A DNA stretch of 64,000 nucleotides from Archilochus colubris (lineage: Eukaryota; Chordata; Aves; Apodiformes; Trochilidae), in NCBI GenBank assembly GCA_023079485.1, contig CM041107.1, positions 5,724,657 to 5,788,656 of the forward strand, written 5' to 3'. The notes beneath the pieces were generated by a model, which searched no databases, had not been told where the DNA came from, and saw only the letters and a list, made by a program, of their open reading frames with translations. A program made the position numbers and the translations under genes. The stretch's first letter is position 1, and each line of letters begins with the position of its first letter. This document shows positions 22,251 to 34,200 of the stretch, piece by piece.

Positions 22251-25200
22251 CTGAAAGAGAACACCATTAATTATGCTCTGGGGATGGCAGGAAGGGTTTC
22301 AAGTGGGTTTGATCTTGGCTGTGTTTCTCTCCCTAGTTCAGAGCAGGCTAAAATAATTACATGGGCTGGAAGACATAAGGGAGACATTTCTTCTTCTGGA
22401 AGAAATCCAGAAGAGTTAGAGGTCAGCAGTAATATATGACAATTTTCTTCCTGTCCCACCTCCTACTCTCAAAGAATGGTTGCAATAAATGGACCAAGGC
22501 TCCTTAGTGCCCCCAAAATAAAATCTCATGGACTAAGGAAAGAAGCTGAGCTCAGATCATTGCAGAGGGCAGGAAACATGCAGAGCTGCTGGCAGGACCA
22601 AGCTCATCCCATTTGCCAAATTTCAACAAGACAAACGCCTGCACTTAGCACTCCGTATTCTTCCTCTTTATTTCTCATCCATCTTTACAGTATTTCTTAT
22701 TTTTGGAAGCTCTTCAGTATCTTCCCATGGTGTCAGAGCACCTGGATGCATTCAGAGAGGTGATCAGTAATCTAAGGAAGGACAGTGACATTCAGTATCT
22801 AGCACACTGGTAAGATGAATGGCAATGCACCAAATCTCTCAGAGGTTGCTCTGGTGCAAAATGGAGACAAACTTAACTTTAAGCAAAGGCACAGGAACCA
22901 AAGTCCACCAGAAATGAAGAACACATCTCTGGAGCAGAGAATACAAATGATATATTCCCATTTCTCTGCTTTGCCTGAAGCCTGAGTCTGAGCTTCCTCA
23001 CAGATACCAGACTTGGAAAGATTTTATAACTTTACAAACTTTATAACTGGAAAGTGTTGATGCACCTTGGAAGGGCTGAACTCTCAGACCATCAGAGAAG
23101 CAAATGTAAGGCTCAGCATGCACCTCATCAGTCCAGGCCCTGCCTCTCCCTGCTGGGAAGGAGCCTTTACCCACCTTTTCCAGTGCTTGCTCGTCAGCTT
23201 TCAACTCCTCCATTTTGATGGTTTTAATATAATGAAAGCATTTCAGGACACATTTGAACATATAGGCCTGGAAAGGAAAGGGGGAGGGGGTCAGGCATTG
23301 CATCTGAAGTCGATTTCCACTTTTGCCATCAGCCTGCTGTTTCTTACCCTCTTCTCAGAGGGCAGAAGCTTGGGACCAGGTGTCCCAGGGCCTTAAATCA
23401 CCATCCTGACCCCTCACTAGCAAGGTGACAAGTCCATCAATTCAGAGCAGTGTGGGAAGCCAGACTAGAAATACTGGTAAATATAAAACTTGTTTTTAAG
23501 ACCTCGGAGAGTGCAATATCATCAGGGAGGAAAGGGACACATCTTTCATGCACCTCGGGCACAGCATCCACCTCCCAGAGATCTGAGGCTCCCTGCTCAG
23601 CTAGGACTGACCTGAAGGATCAGCTCATCCAACAAAACCCTGCCCTTGCACTACTTACACTTTTCTGACAAGATCACCTTGCACCTCCCAGCATTACAAG
23701 CAGCAGTAAATAGAGCTTTTCTGAGAAAAATGGCTCAATTGATGGGTTGTGGCAAAAGAAAATAAGCCAGGCCAGTGAAACATACCATATTAAATAAATA
23801 TTTTCCCTGCTCTGGGAAGTGAGGCAGAGTCATGTGCCTCTTGTTTTTACTGGCAGGAAAATCTGCTTTAAAAACCAGTTGGCATTTTCAGAGGGACACA
23901 GGGAGTTGTGTGCTCCAAGAGCAAGCTGTGGAGCTCAGCATTTCCCAGAACAATGGAGGACTTTTTGTCCTGACACAAAGCCAAGGCAAGGAAAGAGAAC
24001 AAGGAATGAAGTATCTGAGTTGAAGGAATCCATCTCTCAAGCAAACTTCCAGAAATGAGGAGCTAAATCCAAACGTTGGCCACTTTTAGGGAACACTGCA
24101 AAAGCTTTTCCTTTTCCCAAACTGAATCCATCATATAAGATGTAGAAAAAATGTCACTCATTTGTGGAAAAGCCAAACCTTAATGAATTTAAAAAAATTA
24201 AAAATCACACAACAAAAAGAATCCAAAAAGAATCCTTTTTGTTTTTCAAACAGAGTTTCTGTGGTGCCCATTATCTGCACTGACATCAGTGAGGTTTGCT
24301 TTGGAGACTGCTCCAAGGAAAACCAAGTGTGAGCAGAAGACAAGGTACACAAAGTTATGCAAAGACAGCCAGTGACCTTGGGCTCATCAACCTGAAACCT
24401 CTCAAGATTCTCCACATTAAATTGAAGAGGGAAAAATCCTCTTTGTGAATGGGTGGGAAACTTGTCCTCCAGGTCGAGAAGCAAACTGCTCCAGCAGTAA
24501 TTGTGTTAAACAGGTTGAGAAGCAAACTGCTCCAGCAGTAATTGTGTTAAACCCTTTGTCTCATTTCTAATCAGAAATGTTTTACTCCTCTTGGTCTCTG
24601 CATTCTTATCAGTGTGTGTGGAGGGAACCACTCTGTGATGCTGGGCTCAGATAAAGATTCCTTGGGAGATTGCCCTGATGGAGCTTCACTCACTCTGCCC
24701 TTGGAATCATAGAATCATAGAATCATAGAACTGGCTGGGTTGGAAGGGACCTCAGAGATCATCGAGTCCAACCCTTTTCCATCTCCAAAAAAATCAGAGC
24801 TTGAACAAGTGATGCTGGGGCTGTCCATGTGAACATGTCTCTGCCCTGGTTAGGGTGAAGAAACTTCCCTGTTGGAGTAAGGAAGATGCTCCCTGCCAAG
24901 GGTGATGCTATGAGAGAAAAAAGGGAGAGGTGGTGCCACCCCCAGCATCAGCAGAGACATTTTTCCTGCTGAAAGGGTGAGCAAAGCCTCACCTGAGACT
25001 TGTCTGGAGGTGTCTGGCAGAGGCACTGAGTGGGGCAGATGTCCCATCCCTTCTCCAGCTGACAGATCACCTCTGGGGCAAATTCTGGGATGCAGCTTTG
25101 GGCACAGTGATTGGAAGTTGGCAGAAACACAGGACTGGGTACCCAGAAGCAGCATTTTAGTCCAAGAGCACTGAATGGTTGTGCTGGGTCATTAAGAAAG

Positions 25201-28200
25201 TCAATTTATGGTCCTGGGCCAGTCCAGCACATTCAGACACTACCTTGGTGTGGGCATTCAGTGAATTGAAACCAATGGACCCTAAATTGGCCAAATGGCC
25301 TTTTTATATCTAAAATATTTCATGTTGGTGCCACATTTCCCATCAGATCTTTATCACCTGGAACTCTTACAAAGTGGTTTGCTACAGATGGAAGAGGGGA
25401 GGGATTGTCACTGTGTTTAAAGGGGTGTGGAGACCACGGAGTGCTTGCTCGTGGCCTTATTTTATTTTTTTTTTTAATGGTCCTGCTCATGTTTCTCCTC
25501 CTACAAACTCCAGCAGAGGAAGTCAGTCCAAGTTATGCAGTCTTGTACCTAAACCTGTGGAAAATCCAAATCAGCTGATTTGCCAGGGCAGTGAGATTTC
25601 AATGAAGACCCAAGCTGCCAGCTGGCTTTTGGGGTTATCTCCTCTCCCCCAGTGCAAATATTGCAAATATTTGCAAATATGACCATATTAATATGGCAAA
25701 TATTAAAAGAGATGCTAAAGTCATGTTTGCTGGGCAATCATACAACAGATTCCACTCCACACTGACCTGTCTGGCCACCTGGGAAAAGTCTGAATAACAA
25801 ATGTTTTCCAACTACAAAGTAGCATTGCTCCCTGTGACAGGATCTGCTCAAGTGCCTGGAAAGATGTGGTTTTCTTAGCTGGTCTGAAACCCCTCAGTGG
25901 AAAATCTGTTCTCTGATCCATTGAAGCAAGAAGCACAGAAACCACTTCAGTGTGGAGTTTCCTGAGATGTGAGCAGGATTTAGCAGCTCGTGGGTTTTAA
26001 TTACATTTCAGGCTTTGAGTGTTCATGACTCTGCTTACATCAGTGCAGAGCCAGTGACTTACCCAAGTGGAAGACCTAAACTGCTGCTTAATGACCTCAT
26101 TTATTTTGGCACACAATAGCAGCAGAGTTTCCTCTGTTTGTTTCCAAACATCTCATCCTTCTCGAGATGAATGGGCAGTGAGAGTTTCTGGATATAAGAG
26201 AGATTTTGCTATATAACTCCCATCTGCTGGAGCATAAAACCAGCAACTGAATGCTAGATCTGCCTCAGATGGTCTTTTATGCCCAAAGAGAGACCAAGCA
26301 ATGCCCTGGCAGACTTGAGAGAGAAAACGAACCAATTCCTTCCCTCCTCCAGGCAGGAGAACTTCATTTCAGCCTCTCCACACCACTTACCTTCAGGAAG
26401 AGGACAGCAATGAATGCAATGGTGAAGGTGATCAACACTCTGGCATATTCCTTTTTTGACAGCATCTCCAGGGTTGGCAGAAAACCCTGGAAAAGAGGGG
26501 GGAAGGTCTCAGTCATAGAGGTTTTTCCCTTCCACCAGGGTCACACAAAGGGGTGGAGATCTCAGGAGGTTTCTCAGCCTGGCTCTCAGGGGGTGGGACA
26601 GAAAGAGTCCAGAGAGAAGTTGTTTTACATTGTTTACATTGTAAATATAAACAATATTTTTTATTTTAAACAATTGTTTATTGTTTACATGCCCTTGGCA
26701 AAGATTTTTCAAAAATGAGAGCTAAAGCTATGACTGTTCAATAAAGATGAAGGCAGGGCATTTCCCAGGCAGGCAGGCAGGTTTTATTCAGGGCATTTTG
26801 CTCTGCAGTTTGCATCCCTAAGTCTGGAGTAAGAAAAACAAGGGGCACTTTTAGGAAACACATGGAGAAGCAAGCTGGCTGTCAAGGACAGGTGAGAATC
26901 TATGGAAAATCCACTTTTGCCACCAAACAGAGATGTTCTGGCTATACCACAGAGATCAGAGAAAGTTTATTCTGTCTTAACAGCCACTGAAGAAAACCTC
27001 ATGAGGTGTTAGCAGCATGAAAACAAAATAAATCACCTCGTCTTACTCATAACTTACCCTGTTGTCTGCAGACTTGAGGCTGAGATAGGTGGGGACCTCC
27101 ATGTAAGAGCTGCAGAGGGTGAGGATGCTCAGGCAGAAATCCAGCAGCTGCAGAGCCAGGAAAGGGATTTTCGAGTGCTCCTGCTGTGGGAAGGGCAGGG
27201 AAGAGGAGTTTGGTTCTGCTTTCCAGGTGGCATCACCTCTGCAGATTGTCCACACTGTGTACAGGGTCTGTGCCTTGCTCCCCCTGACAGCCCAAGCTGG
27301 GTCATTCACTTACAGCAGCCAAAAAGCTGAGCAAACCCTTTTGGTGGGGTGATTAACAGAAGCTCCACAGCAGAAACCTGTGGCTCATCTCCAACCAAAC
27401 CCTTCCTAGCATGGGCACAACCAGAACCACCTCCTCAGGTTAAATAATCAACCCCACAGAAGATGCTCAGACATGAGGAACCAACCTTTCACCAGCTCTC
27501 CTTTCCTCTATCCCCCATGGGTTGCATCCTTCCTCCAGCCAGCACAGAAACCACCCCAGCATGAGGAGCCCTGGCCCCAAAAAATGATATTTTATTCCTA
27601 CACAACCCCCTGGTCTCTGTCTCCTGGAGAAATCTCCAGGAGTGGTTTGTTACCTACCGTGTGTCTAAGGGAGGTCACAGAAATGACTGCTGGGACTTGG
27701 ATGTAGGAGCTGAACATTGCCAGGAGGCTGAGGAAAAAATCCATGACTTGAAGAGCAAGGAATGGGATCAGGAGACATTCCCTCTTCTGAGAAAGAAAAT
27801 CAATGCCAGTTATTGCTGTTTGGAACGGGAGAAGAAGACCAGCTCCCAGTACACCTATTACATACTCCAAGAATACTTTCCTGGAGTTTCTCTATCTCAT
27901 TCCACACAGTGTGGTCACAACAAAGGGCATCAATATTGATTTATTGATATTTTTTTTCCCCCACACCTCTGGAAAGGTTCTGGGAATTTTCCCTACGTGA
28001 CATTGGCACTTGATCCCACCAGAGCTGTCGCTCAGTTGTCCCCAGAATCTGGGGAAAAAGCTGGATTCCCACAGCAGTGCATGGGAAATGAAATGGGAGA
28101 TGAATCCCCAGTGTAACAGGGGAGTTACAGGTCCTTTTCAGGATCTGACTTGCAAAGAGCAAGGAAATGAGGCAATAAAATGACATTTCCAAATGATAAC

Positions 28201-31200
28201 ATTTCCATTCCTTAACACAAAAAACAGTCTGGATGGAAATGTCACCAAGATCTGGTAAATCTGGCAGTCAGCAACCTTGCAGATGAGCCTGAGGCTGCAG
28301 ATTCACCACCTTCCCCCTCTGTAAGAGAGCAGAAATATTTATCTGCTTTTGTGCTCATGCTTAAGCACTTTCAGTGAGCATCTCTAGTGCCCTCCTCTAA
28401 CACCTCCTCACCCAGAGAGGCCTCAGCCAGCAGCCAAAGAGCATTTGGGGAGGACTTACCTTGACCACACCAAGGAGGAGGTTGAAGCTGATGAAGAACA
28501 GCATGATGATCAGGAGGAAACTGGTGATGACATCAGCTAAAAGGAAGAGAAGTAATTACCACATTGCTAAGGGCCAAAAACCCTACTGAGAAGCTCTAGA
28601 AACTTTTCAGGGCTTTAGCAGACCTGTCTGAGAGCTGGGCTGAGCCATACAGAGCAGAGAGATGGGTGGTACCACCAGCAGTGCTGCTCCCATCCTTGTT
28701 CTGCTAGGAGGGAGTGCACTTGGCTTCATTTTGGAGACAAAACTGATATTTTAACTTCCCCTGCTATTTTCCTCAAGGCTTAGCAACACCCTGGAATCTC
28801 CTCTACAATGGAGATTTGCTGATGAGGGAATTTCAGCCTAAAGTTCTGCCCAGTGCTTCCTTCTCTGAGCATGGGAAGCCTCTTCCATCCTGGGACTTGG
28901 AGAGAAAAACCCTTTGAGAAGGTTGCAGCCCTCAAAGGAACAAAAATAGCTCCTCTGAAGAGCATCATTGCTGCTCATGGAGGTGTCAGACCTAAGGAAG
29001 TGATCAAAAGCATCCAACAAATACTGAACCTACATCAGGGAAAAAAAGAGTTTAGATGACAGAAAACAAGCTCCTGCTTGTAACCCGATAATAATAATAA
29101 AAAGAGACAACCACAAACACATGGTCTGCTTGCCACAAAGTAATGGAAGTTGAAACACAGAAGAGGAAGGAGAAAACAGCAAAAAAAGAAACCTCAGCTG
29201 CAGAGAAAGGGGGAAAGGGCTGCAGGAGCTGCTGCTCACAGCCTGGCACCTCCCAGGGGCTGTGGGAAGAGTCCAAGCTCCAAGGCAGAAAACCAAACCC
29301 ACCCTTCAGAAACAAGAAAGTAGCAACAGGGCTGTGATCCAGGGCACAAAGAATCAGAGATTATTGCCAGGACAGCATAAATTCCAACCAACCAACCAAA
29401 AAAAAGAATTTAGCAAAGCAGACAGACTCAGCCACAGAAGGAACCAGTCCCAGTCAATCCCAAACTGCCTGCAGACATTTTCCCTGCTTTTCCTCCCAGA
29501 ACCAACCATCAGACGTTTTCCCAAGAGAGGATTTATCTCCTCAGCATGGGATTTCCTAAGATTCAAGGCATCTGTGGTTTTCTGCTGCTTTCTGCACGGG
29601 CTGATGCTCCAGGCTCCCTGATGGATTGGGCAACAGGCCCGTGCTCCTGCAGGGTAATTGCAGGCAGAGCTCAGCTGAATTTCCCAAGCAGAACACAGAT
29701 TAAAAAAAAAAAAAAACAACCCAACAAACCAAGGAAACCAAAAGCCTGCAACCCTACAGGCACAAAAGGATGGGAAGAAAAGGAAAACCAAGAGAAAACA
29801 ACTCCCTGCACACTCTCTGTCTCCTGTTGCTCACAACAAAAGGCACTCATCCTTTCTGCTGCCAGCTCCATCTCTTTGTTCCAGGGATGGCTCAGTATCG
29901 ATGGGTTTGATCTCAGTAATGAAAGATTTTCCTGGAAAAAAATATGGCTTCTTTCTTTGTAGGAGCAGATTTAGCAGCTGGGCTACAGGAGTGACCCCCT
30001 TGGACATCAGGAGCTGCTGCTGGCTCTTAGACCCCTCTGTGCAAACCTTCCATGGGATGGTTCATGGCATAGCAAGGCCAGATGCCACCTGGACTACTTT
30101 AGAAGGGCTGGTAGGGTGGCAAGTTGCCTTCCAGACCCAGCAGAAGGTACCTGGGGAGCTCTGGGACTTCCAGCACTTGCAGCTACAGCAAACCCTGATA
30201 CCTAACCCTGGCTCTTTCCATGCCCAGCATCTCTTGTCCAAAATTATAAGACATCAATTTTAAAGTCTTTTCAGTATTTCCCTTCCTGGCTTGGTTGGCC
30301 CTTTTGGGATTAATGTTTGCCTGTATTGTATTAAAAACCCAAGCTTTGGCACCTGTACAATGTTAAAAGCCAGGGGCATCAGTCCAGGGTTTTCCCCTCT
30401 GTCCCTCCCACATGTTCATCTGGTTGTCTGACCCAGGAATAAACTGGTTTCCTTACAGCACCTTAAAAATATGGGAATAATCAGAGGATAAGAGGGTTTG
30501 TCCCTGTTGGCTCTTGGAGGACTGTTACTGGATGGCAAGAGGCAATTGTTACAGTCAAGGAAATTCCAGATAAAAGGAAAAAAATCTTACAAGAAGTGAT
30601 TCAGTCTTGTCCTTCCCTTTCCCCTTTCCCTTTCCTTTCCTTTTCTCTTTCCCTTTCCCCTTTCCTTTCCCTTTGCTTTTCTCTTTCCCTTTCCCTTTCT
30701 CTTTCCCTCTCTCTCTTTTTCTCTTTTTGTCTTTCTCTTTCCTCTCCCCTTTCTGTTTCTCTTTCTTTCCTTTTCCCTTTCCTCTTTCTCTTTCTTTTTT
30801 TGTCTTTCTCTTTCCTTTACCCTTTCCCTTTCTCTTTTTCTTTCTCTTTCCCATTCCCTTTTCCCTTTCGCTTTTTCTTTCCCTTCCCTTTCCCCTTTCC
30901 CTTTCCCTTTCTCCTTCTCCTTCTCCTTCTCCTTCTCCTTCTCCTTCTCCTTCTCCTTCTCCTTCTCCTTCTCCTTCTCCTTCTCCTTCTCCTTCTCCTT
31001 CTCCTTCTCCTTCTCCTTCTCCTTCTCCTTCCATTCCCTGTGGATCCATCCTTTCTTTTTCAAGGCAGCCAAACCTCCTGGGGAGAAATCCTGAGGGAGC
31101 CCCAATTCCATACCAAGAACTCCTACCTGACTTTTTTTCCCACTCATGTGCAGAGCAGCTTCCCAGAAGCCTGGTTTATTTTCTGGGGCCACAGCTACAA

Positions 31201-34200
31201 CCTTTGCATTGCAAACTCTGAGCCAGAATCTGGCAGAATCTCCCAATAGAGCAGCAGATGCTGAGGGCAGGGGCAGAACCTCTCCTCAAATTGCTCTCCA
31301 ATTCTTCCATCTGGGTTTTGAAGTCAAAATGAAATTTTTCTATTGCTTCTCTGTACTGCTTCCCCCTCAGTTTCTGGAAACAGAAGGGTTGTACTGGGTT
31401 TATTTTAACTAGGATCAGAAAACACTCAGCATCTCCCAGGCAGAGCCCTTTGAAGTATTGGGGAAGAGAAGCCAGGTGGAAGTGCTGGGGATTTTATTAT
31501 AAAATGTTCTTTTTTGTGGAGGAGGCAGTGGAAGAGGAGCTGGCATGTTGATTGTGTGGGTAGAAGAACAGGGCCAATTCCAAAGGGAAGTGTTAGAGTT
31601 TTAAAGAAGAACCTCCAGATCTGCAGAAATACCCATCTTGCTTAGAAAGCAGGTAGTGGGTTTGTATGGAAATCAGCAGGAAAATCTGTCTTGGTGATTT
31701 GTTTATTTTTCTTTAAAGAATATTCAGTTTAGATACTTGAAGGAAAGAAAGAAAAGAAAAACTTATTGGCCAGGGATGATCTTTCTGGAAAAAAAAACAA
31801 AAAAAAAAAAAAAAAGAAAAAAGAAAAAAGAAAAAAAGCTCCTTCCAAAGAGCTTTAATATTAGAGGTTTGGGGAGTTATTTTCTTTCAAGTGGCACCCA
31901 AGCTGATAAATCTGCTGGGGCTCTGGAAGCCAAGCTAAATCCCTCTTTGGTCAAGCCATAGGAATTCAGTCACCAGCTGTGGTGAAAAGGATGCATGGGA
32001 CAACTTGTGGGCTACAAACCAGCCTGGCTGCTTCTTCCAGGCAAAAACCACCAAGGACTGGGAACAACTGGGACAGGGGGAGGAAGGGAGGTGGGCTGGT
32101 GGGACATTCTGAAAGGCCTTCAACTCTGAGAATGACCCCAGAATGACCCCAGAATGATGGATGATGAGAAGAAGGTGGCTCCATGGAATAGAGGAGCCTG
32201 GGGACAATGTCAGGAAGGTCACACAGCCATGGGATGTGGGGTGGGGATGGGTTTTCACCCCACTTTGAGCCCCTGAGGTCACTGGGCAGATTAAGGAAGT
32301 CTGAGCTGGTCAGACACTTCTGTGTTTTCCTGGAAAATGCCCCATGTGTGAAGGGAGCCAACAGGATTAATTAACCTGGGATTAAATGATCCACAGGGGG
32401 TGAAAAGGAAGAGAAGGAGAACCCAAGGTTAGTGCCAAGAGGGAGTGGGGAGGCTGGAGAGGACCTGATCCCCTGAGACATCTTCATTGGGCTCCTCACT
32501 GATCTCCCAAAAGCCAACACAGCTCAAATCCCAAACTTTAGAGCCAAATTTTTGTCTCTGGCCCTTGGGCTTTTGGCCCATCTGCTCTGAATTGGTTTCC
32601 AGTTTTCCTTGGCAAAGCAGCAAGAGGGCTCAGTGTAGGACCTTGGGTTCCCTCACACCACCTACCAATCCTGTAGAAATCCTTCTCCAGGGCTTGGCAA
32701 AATCCTTTCCCACTCGCCACCTCCAGGGAATACTCAACCAGCAGCAAAATGCTCATAACCTAGGAGAAGAAAAGCAAAAGACACAGCTCAGTGGGCTCTG
32801 GGCCAGCTTCCTACCAACAGCTTCATTTCCAGGGACCAAGGAATGGCCAGAGGCCCAAATGCAAGATGGGTCTCCAAGAGAGACAGGCAGGAAGGGGTTA
32901 AAGTCCTCTAAAAGGCACCATTGAGGCCAGAGGTATCAGTTCATGGAGGGTTTGGGTTTAACTCTCTTTTTTTCTTTTTTTTCTCTGCCAGCTCCTGAAG
33001 GAGGATGGAAGAATTACCAAGTTAATGGATTTTGTTGTGACATTTTATTATCCAGGAAGTCCTGGCTTTACACTTGGAAGTTTTAGCTGGGCTGCACAAC
33101 CTCTGTCTCAGAGCCAGCTGAAGCCCAGAGGAAACAAGTTTGTAGCTGCCACCAAGATCACCACAAGCTTGGGTACCACGGGGCTGAAGCAACATTTCCC
33201 CAAGAGCTGCAGCAGCTTTTTCAGCTCAACAACCACTTAAAGAAGTGAGGCAAGCAAAGAGGAACCAGAACTGTTGTGGTCTGGGCTCCTGTTTGCAGCC
33301 TCAGTGTCTGGGGAACAGCCCAAACCAGCAGCTGCTGGGAGATGATGCAAACCCAACTGGGAATGAGCAGAGAAAAAGCAGAATGTATTTTGTCTTTGGT
33401 GGAGGCTGCAGGTGCCATGGCAGAGCCAGGCAGGGCTCAGGCTGGAGCGATGCTTGGTTGGCAGTGCCAGAAAAGCAAACCCAAGTGGCAAAAAAAAGGC
33501 AAAAAAAAGGCTTTGCCTTGCCCTGAAAAGGGGAAGGAAGGCTGAGTGGGATGGACTGCAGGGACAGGAACTGAGCAGACTGCCCCATGGGGAGTGTCAG
33601 CTGCAGGAGACCTAAAATCCATCTCCAAAACCAACTTCACCACCTCCCTGTGCCACCAAGGACACGTGGAGTGCCCAGAGGAGCTGTAGCACATCTCCCA
33701 GAGAACTTTCTTCTGCAGGGAGCATTCCCCAAGTCACATTCTTGCAGCAGTGGGGACTGGGACCCTGTGTCCCACCTCTGGCCTCAAAACACTGCCTAGA
33801 GTCTGAGCTGGGAGAAAGGATGTGTCTTGTTCTCTCCTGGCCTGTCTGATGGCCAAGAGCTACATGAGACACACTATTTTTTAATGATGATTTTTCTTTT
33901 CCACGCAGCAACTGAACTTTGCAATTTTCTTGGTAGGAAAAGGAGAAATATCTGGATCTCATTACACTGGGACACCAGAAATTTAACACAAAGTCAGTTT
34001 AACAGTGTTGGAAGTCCCATGGAAGCACAGGGCCTTGTCAAGGATGAAACTGCATCACTATGAAGTCGCTTTACACTTGACTGTCTCCCCCAGGATAGGA
34101 GGGAGCTCCCCAACCAACCACACCTGGAGATCCCACGCTGATTTCTGGTGCCCTAACTTGTCCAAGAGCTTTCCTATACACACTCCTGGAGAGATTTTGC

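Larger units (their letters stand above)
23268..26390 (-). other. LAPTM5: LAPTM5 intron 6 (non-coding)
   Basis: 3123 bases with GT-AG ends. It contains the 41-bp tandem duplication at 24470-24551, a CR1 tail at 24705-24780 and an AT-rich TTTGCAAATAT repeat near 25,660-25,690. No exon was recognised. Confidence 0.7.
28537..32665 (-). other. LAPTM5: LAPTM5 intron 2 (non-coding)
   Basis: 4129 bases with GT-AG ends. It is dominated by the polypyrimidine tract at 30,605-31,033 and also has a 50-base A-rich tract at 31,789-31,838. No exon was recognised. Long open frames over the tract on both strands are low-complexity artefacts. Confidence 0.75.

Noticed and set aside
30555..31249. Open frames of more than 200 codons on both strands rich in Glu/Gly/Lys or Ser/Pro/Phe/Leu
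   Set aside because: They are translations of the polypyrimidine repeat in LAPTM5 intron 2; no stop codons arise because the sequence is almost pure C/T.
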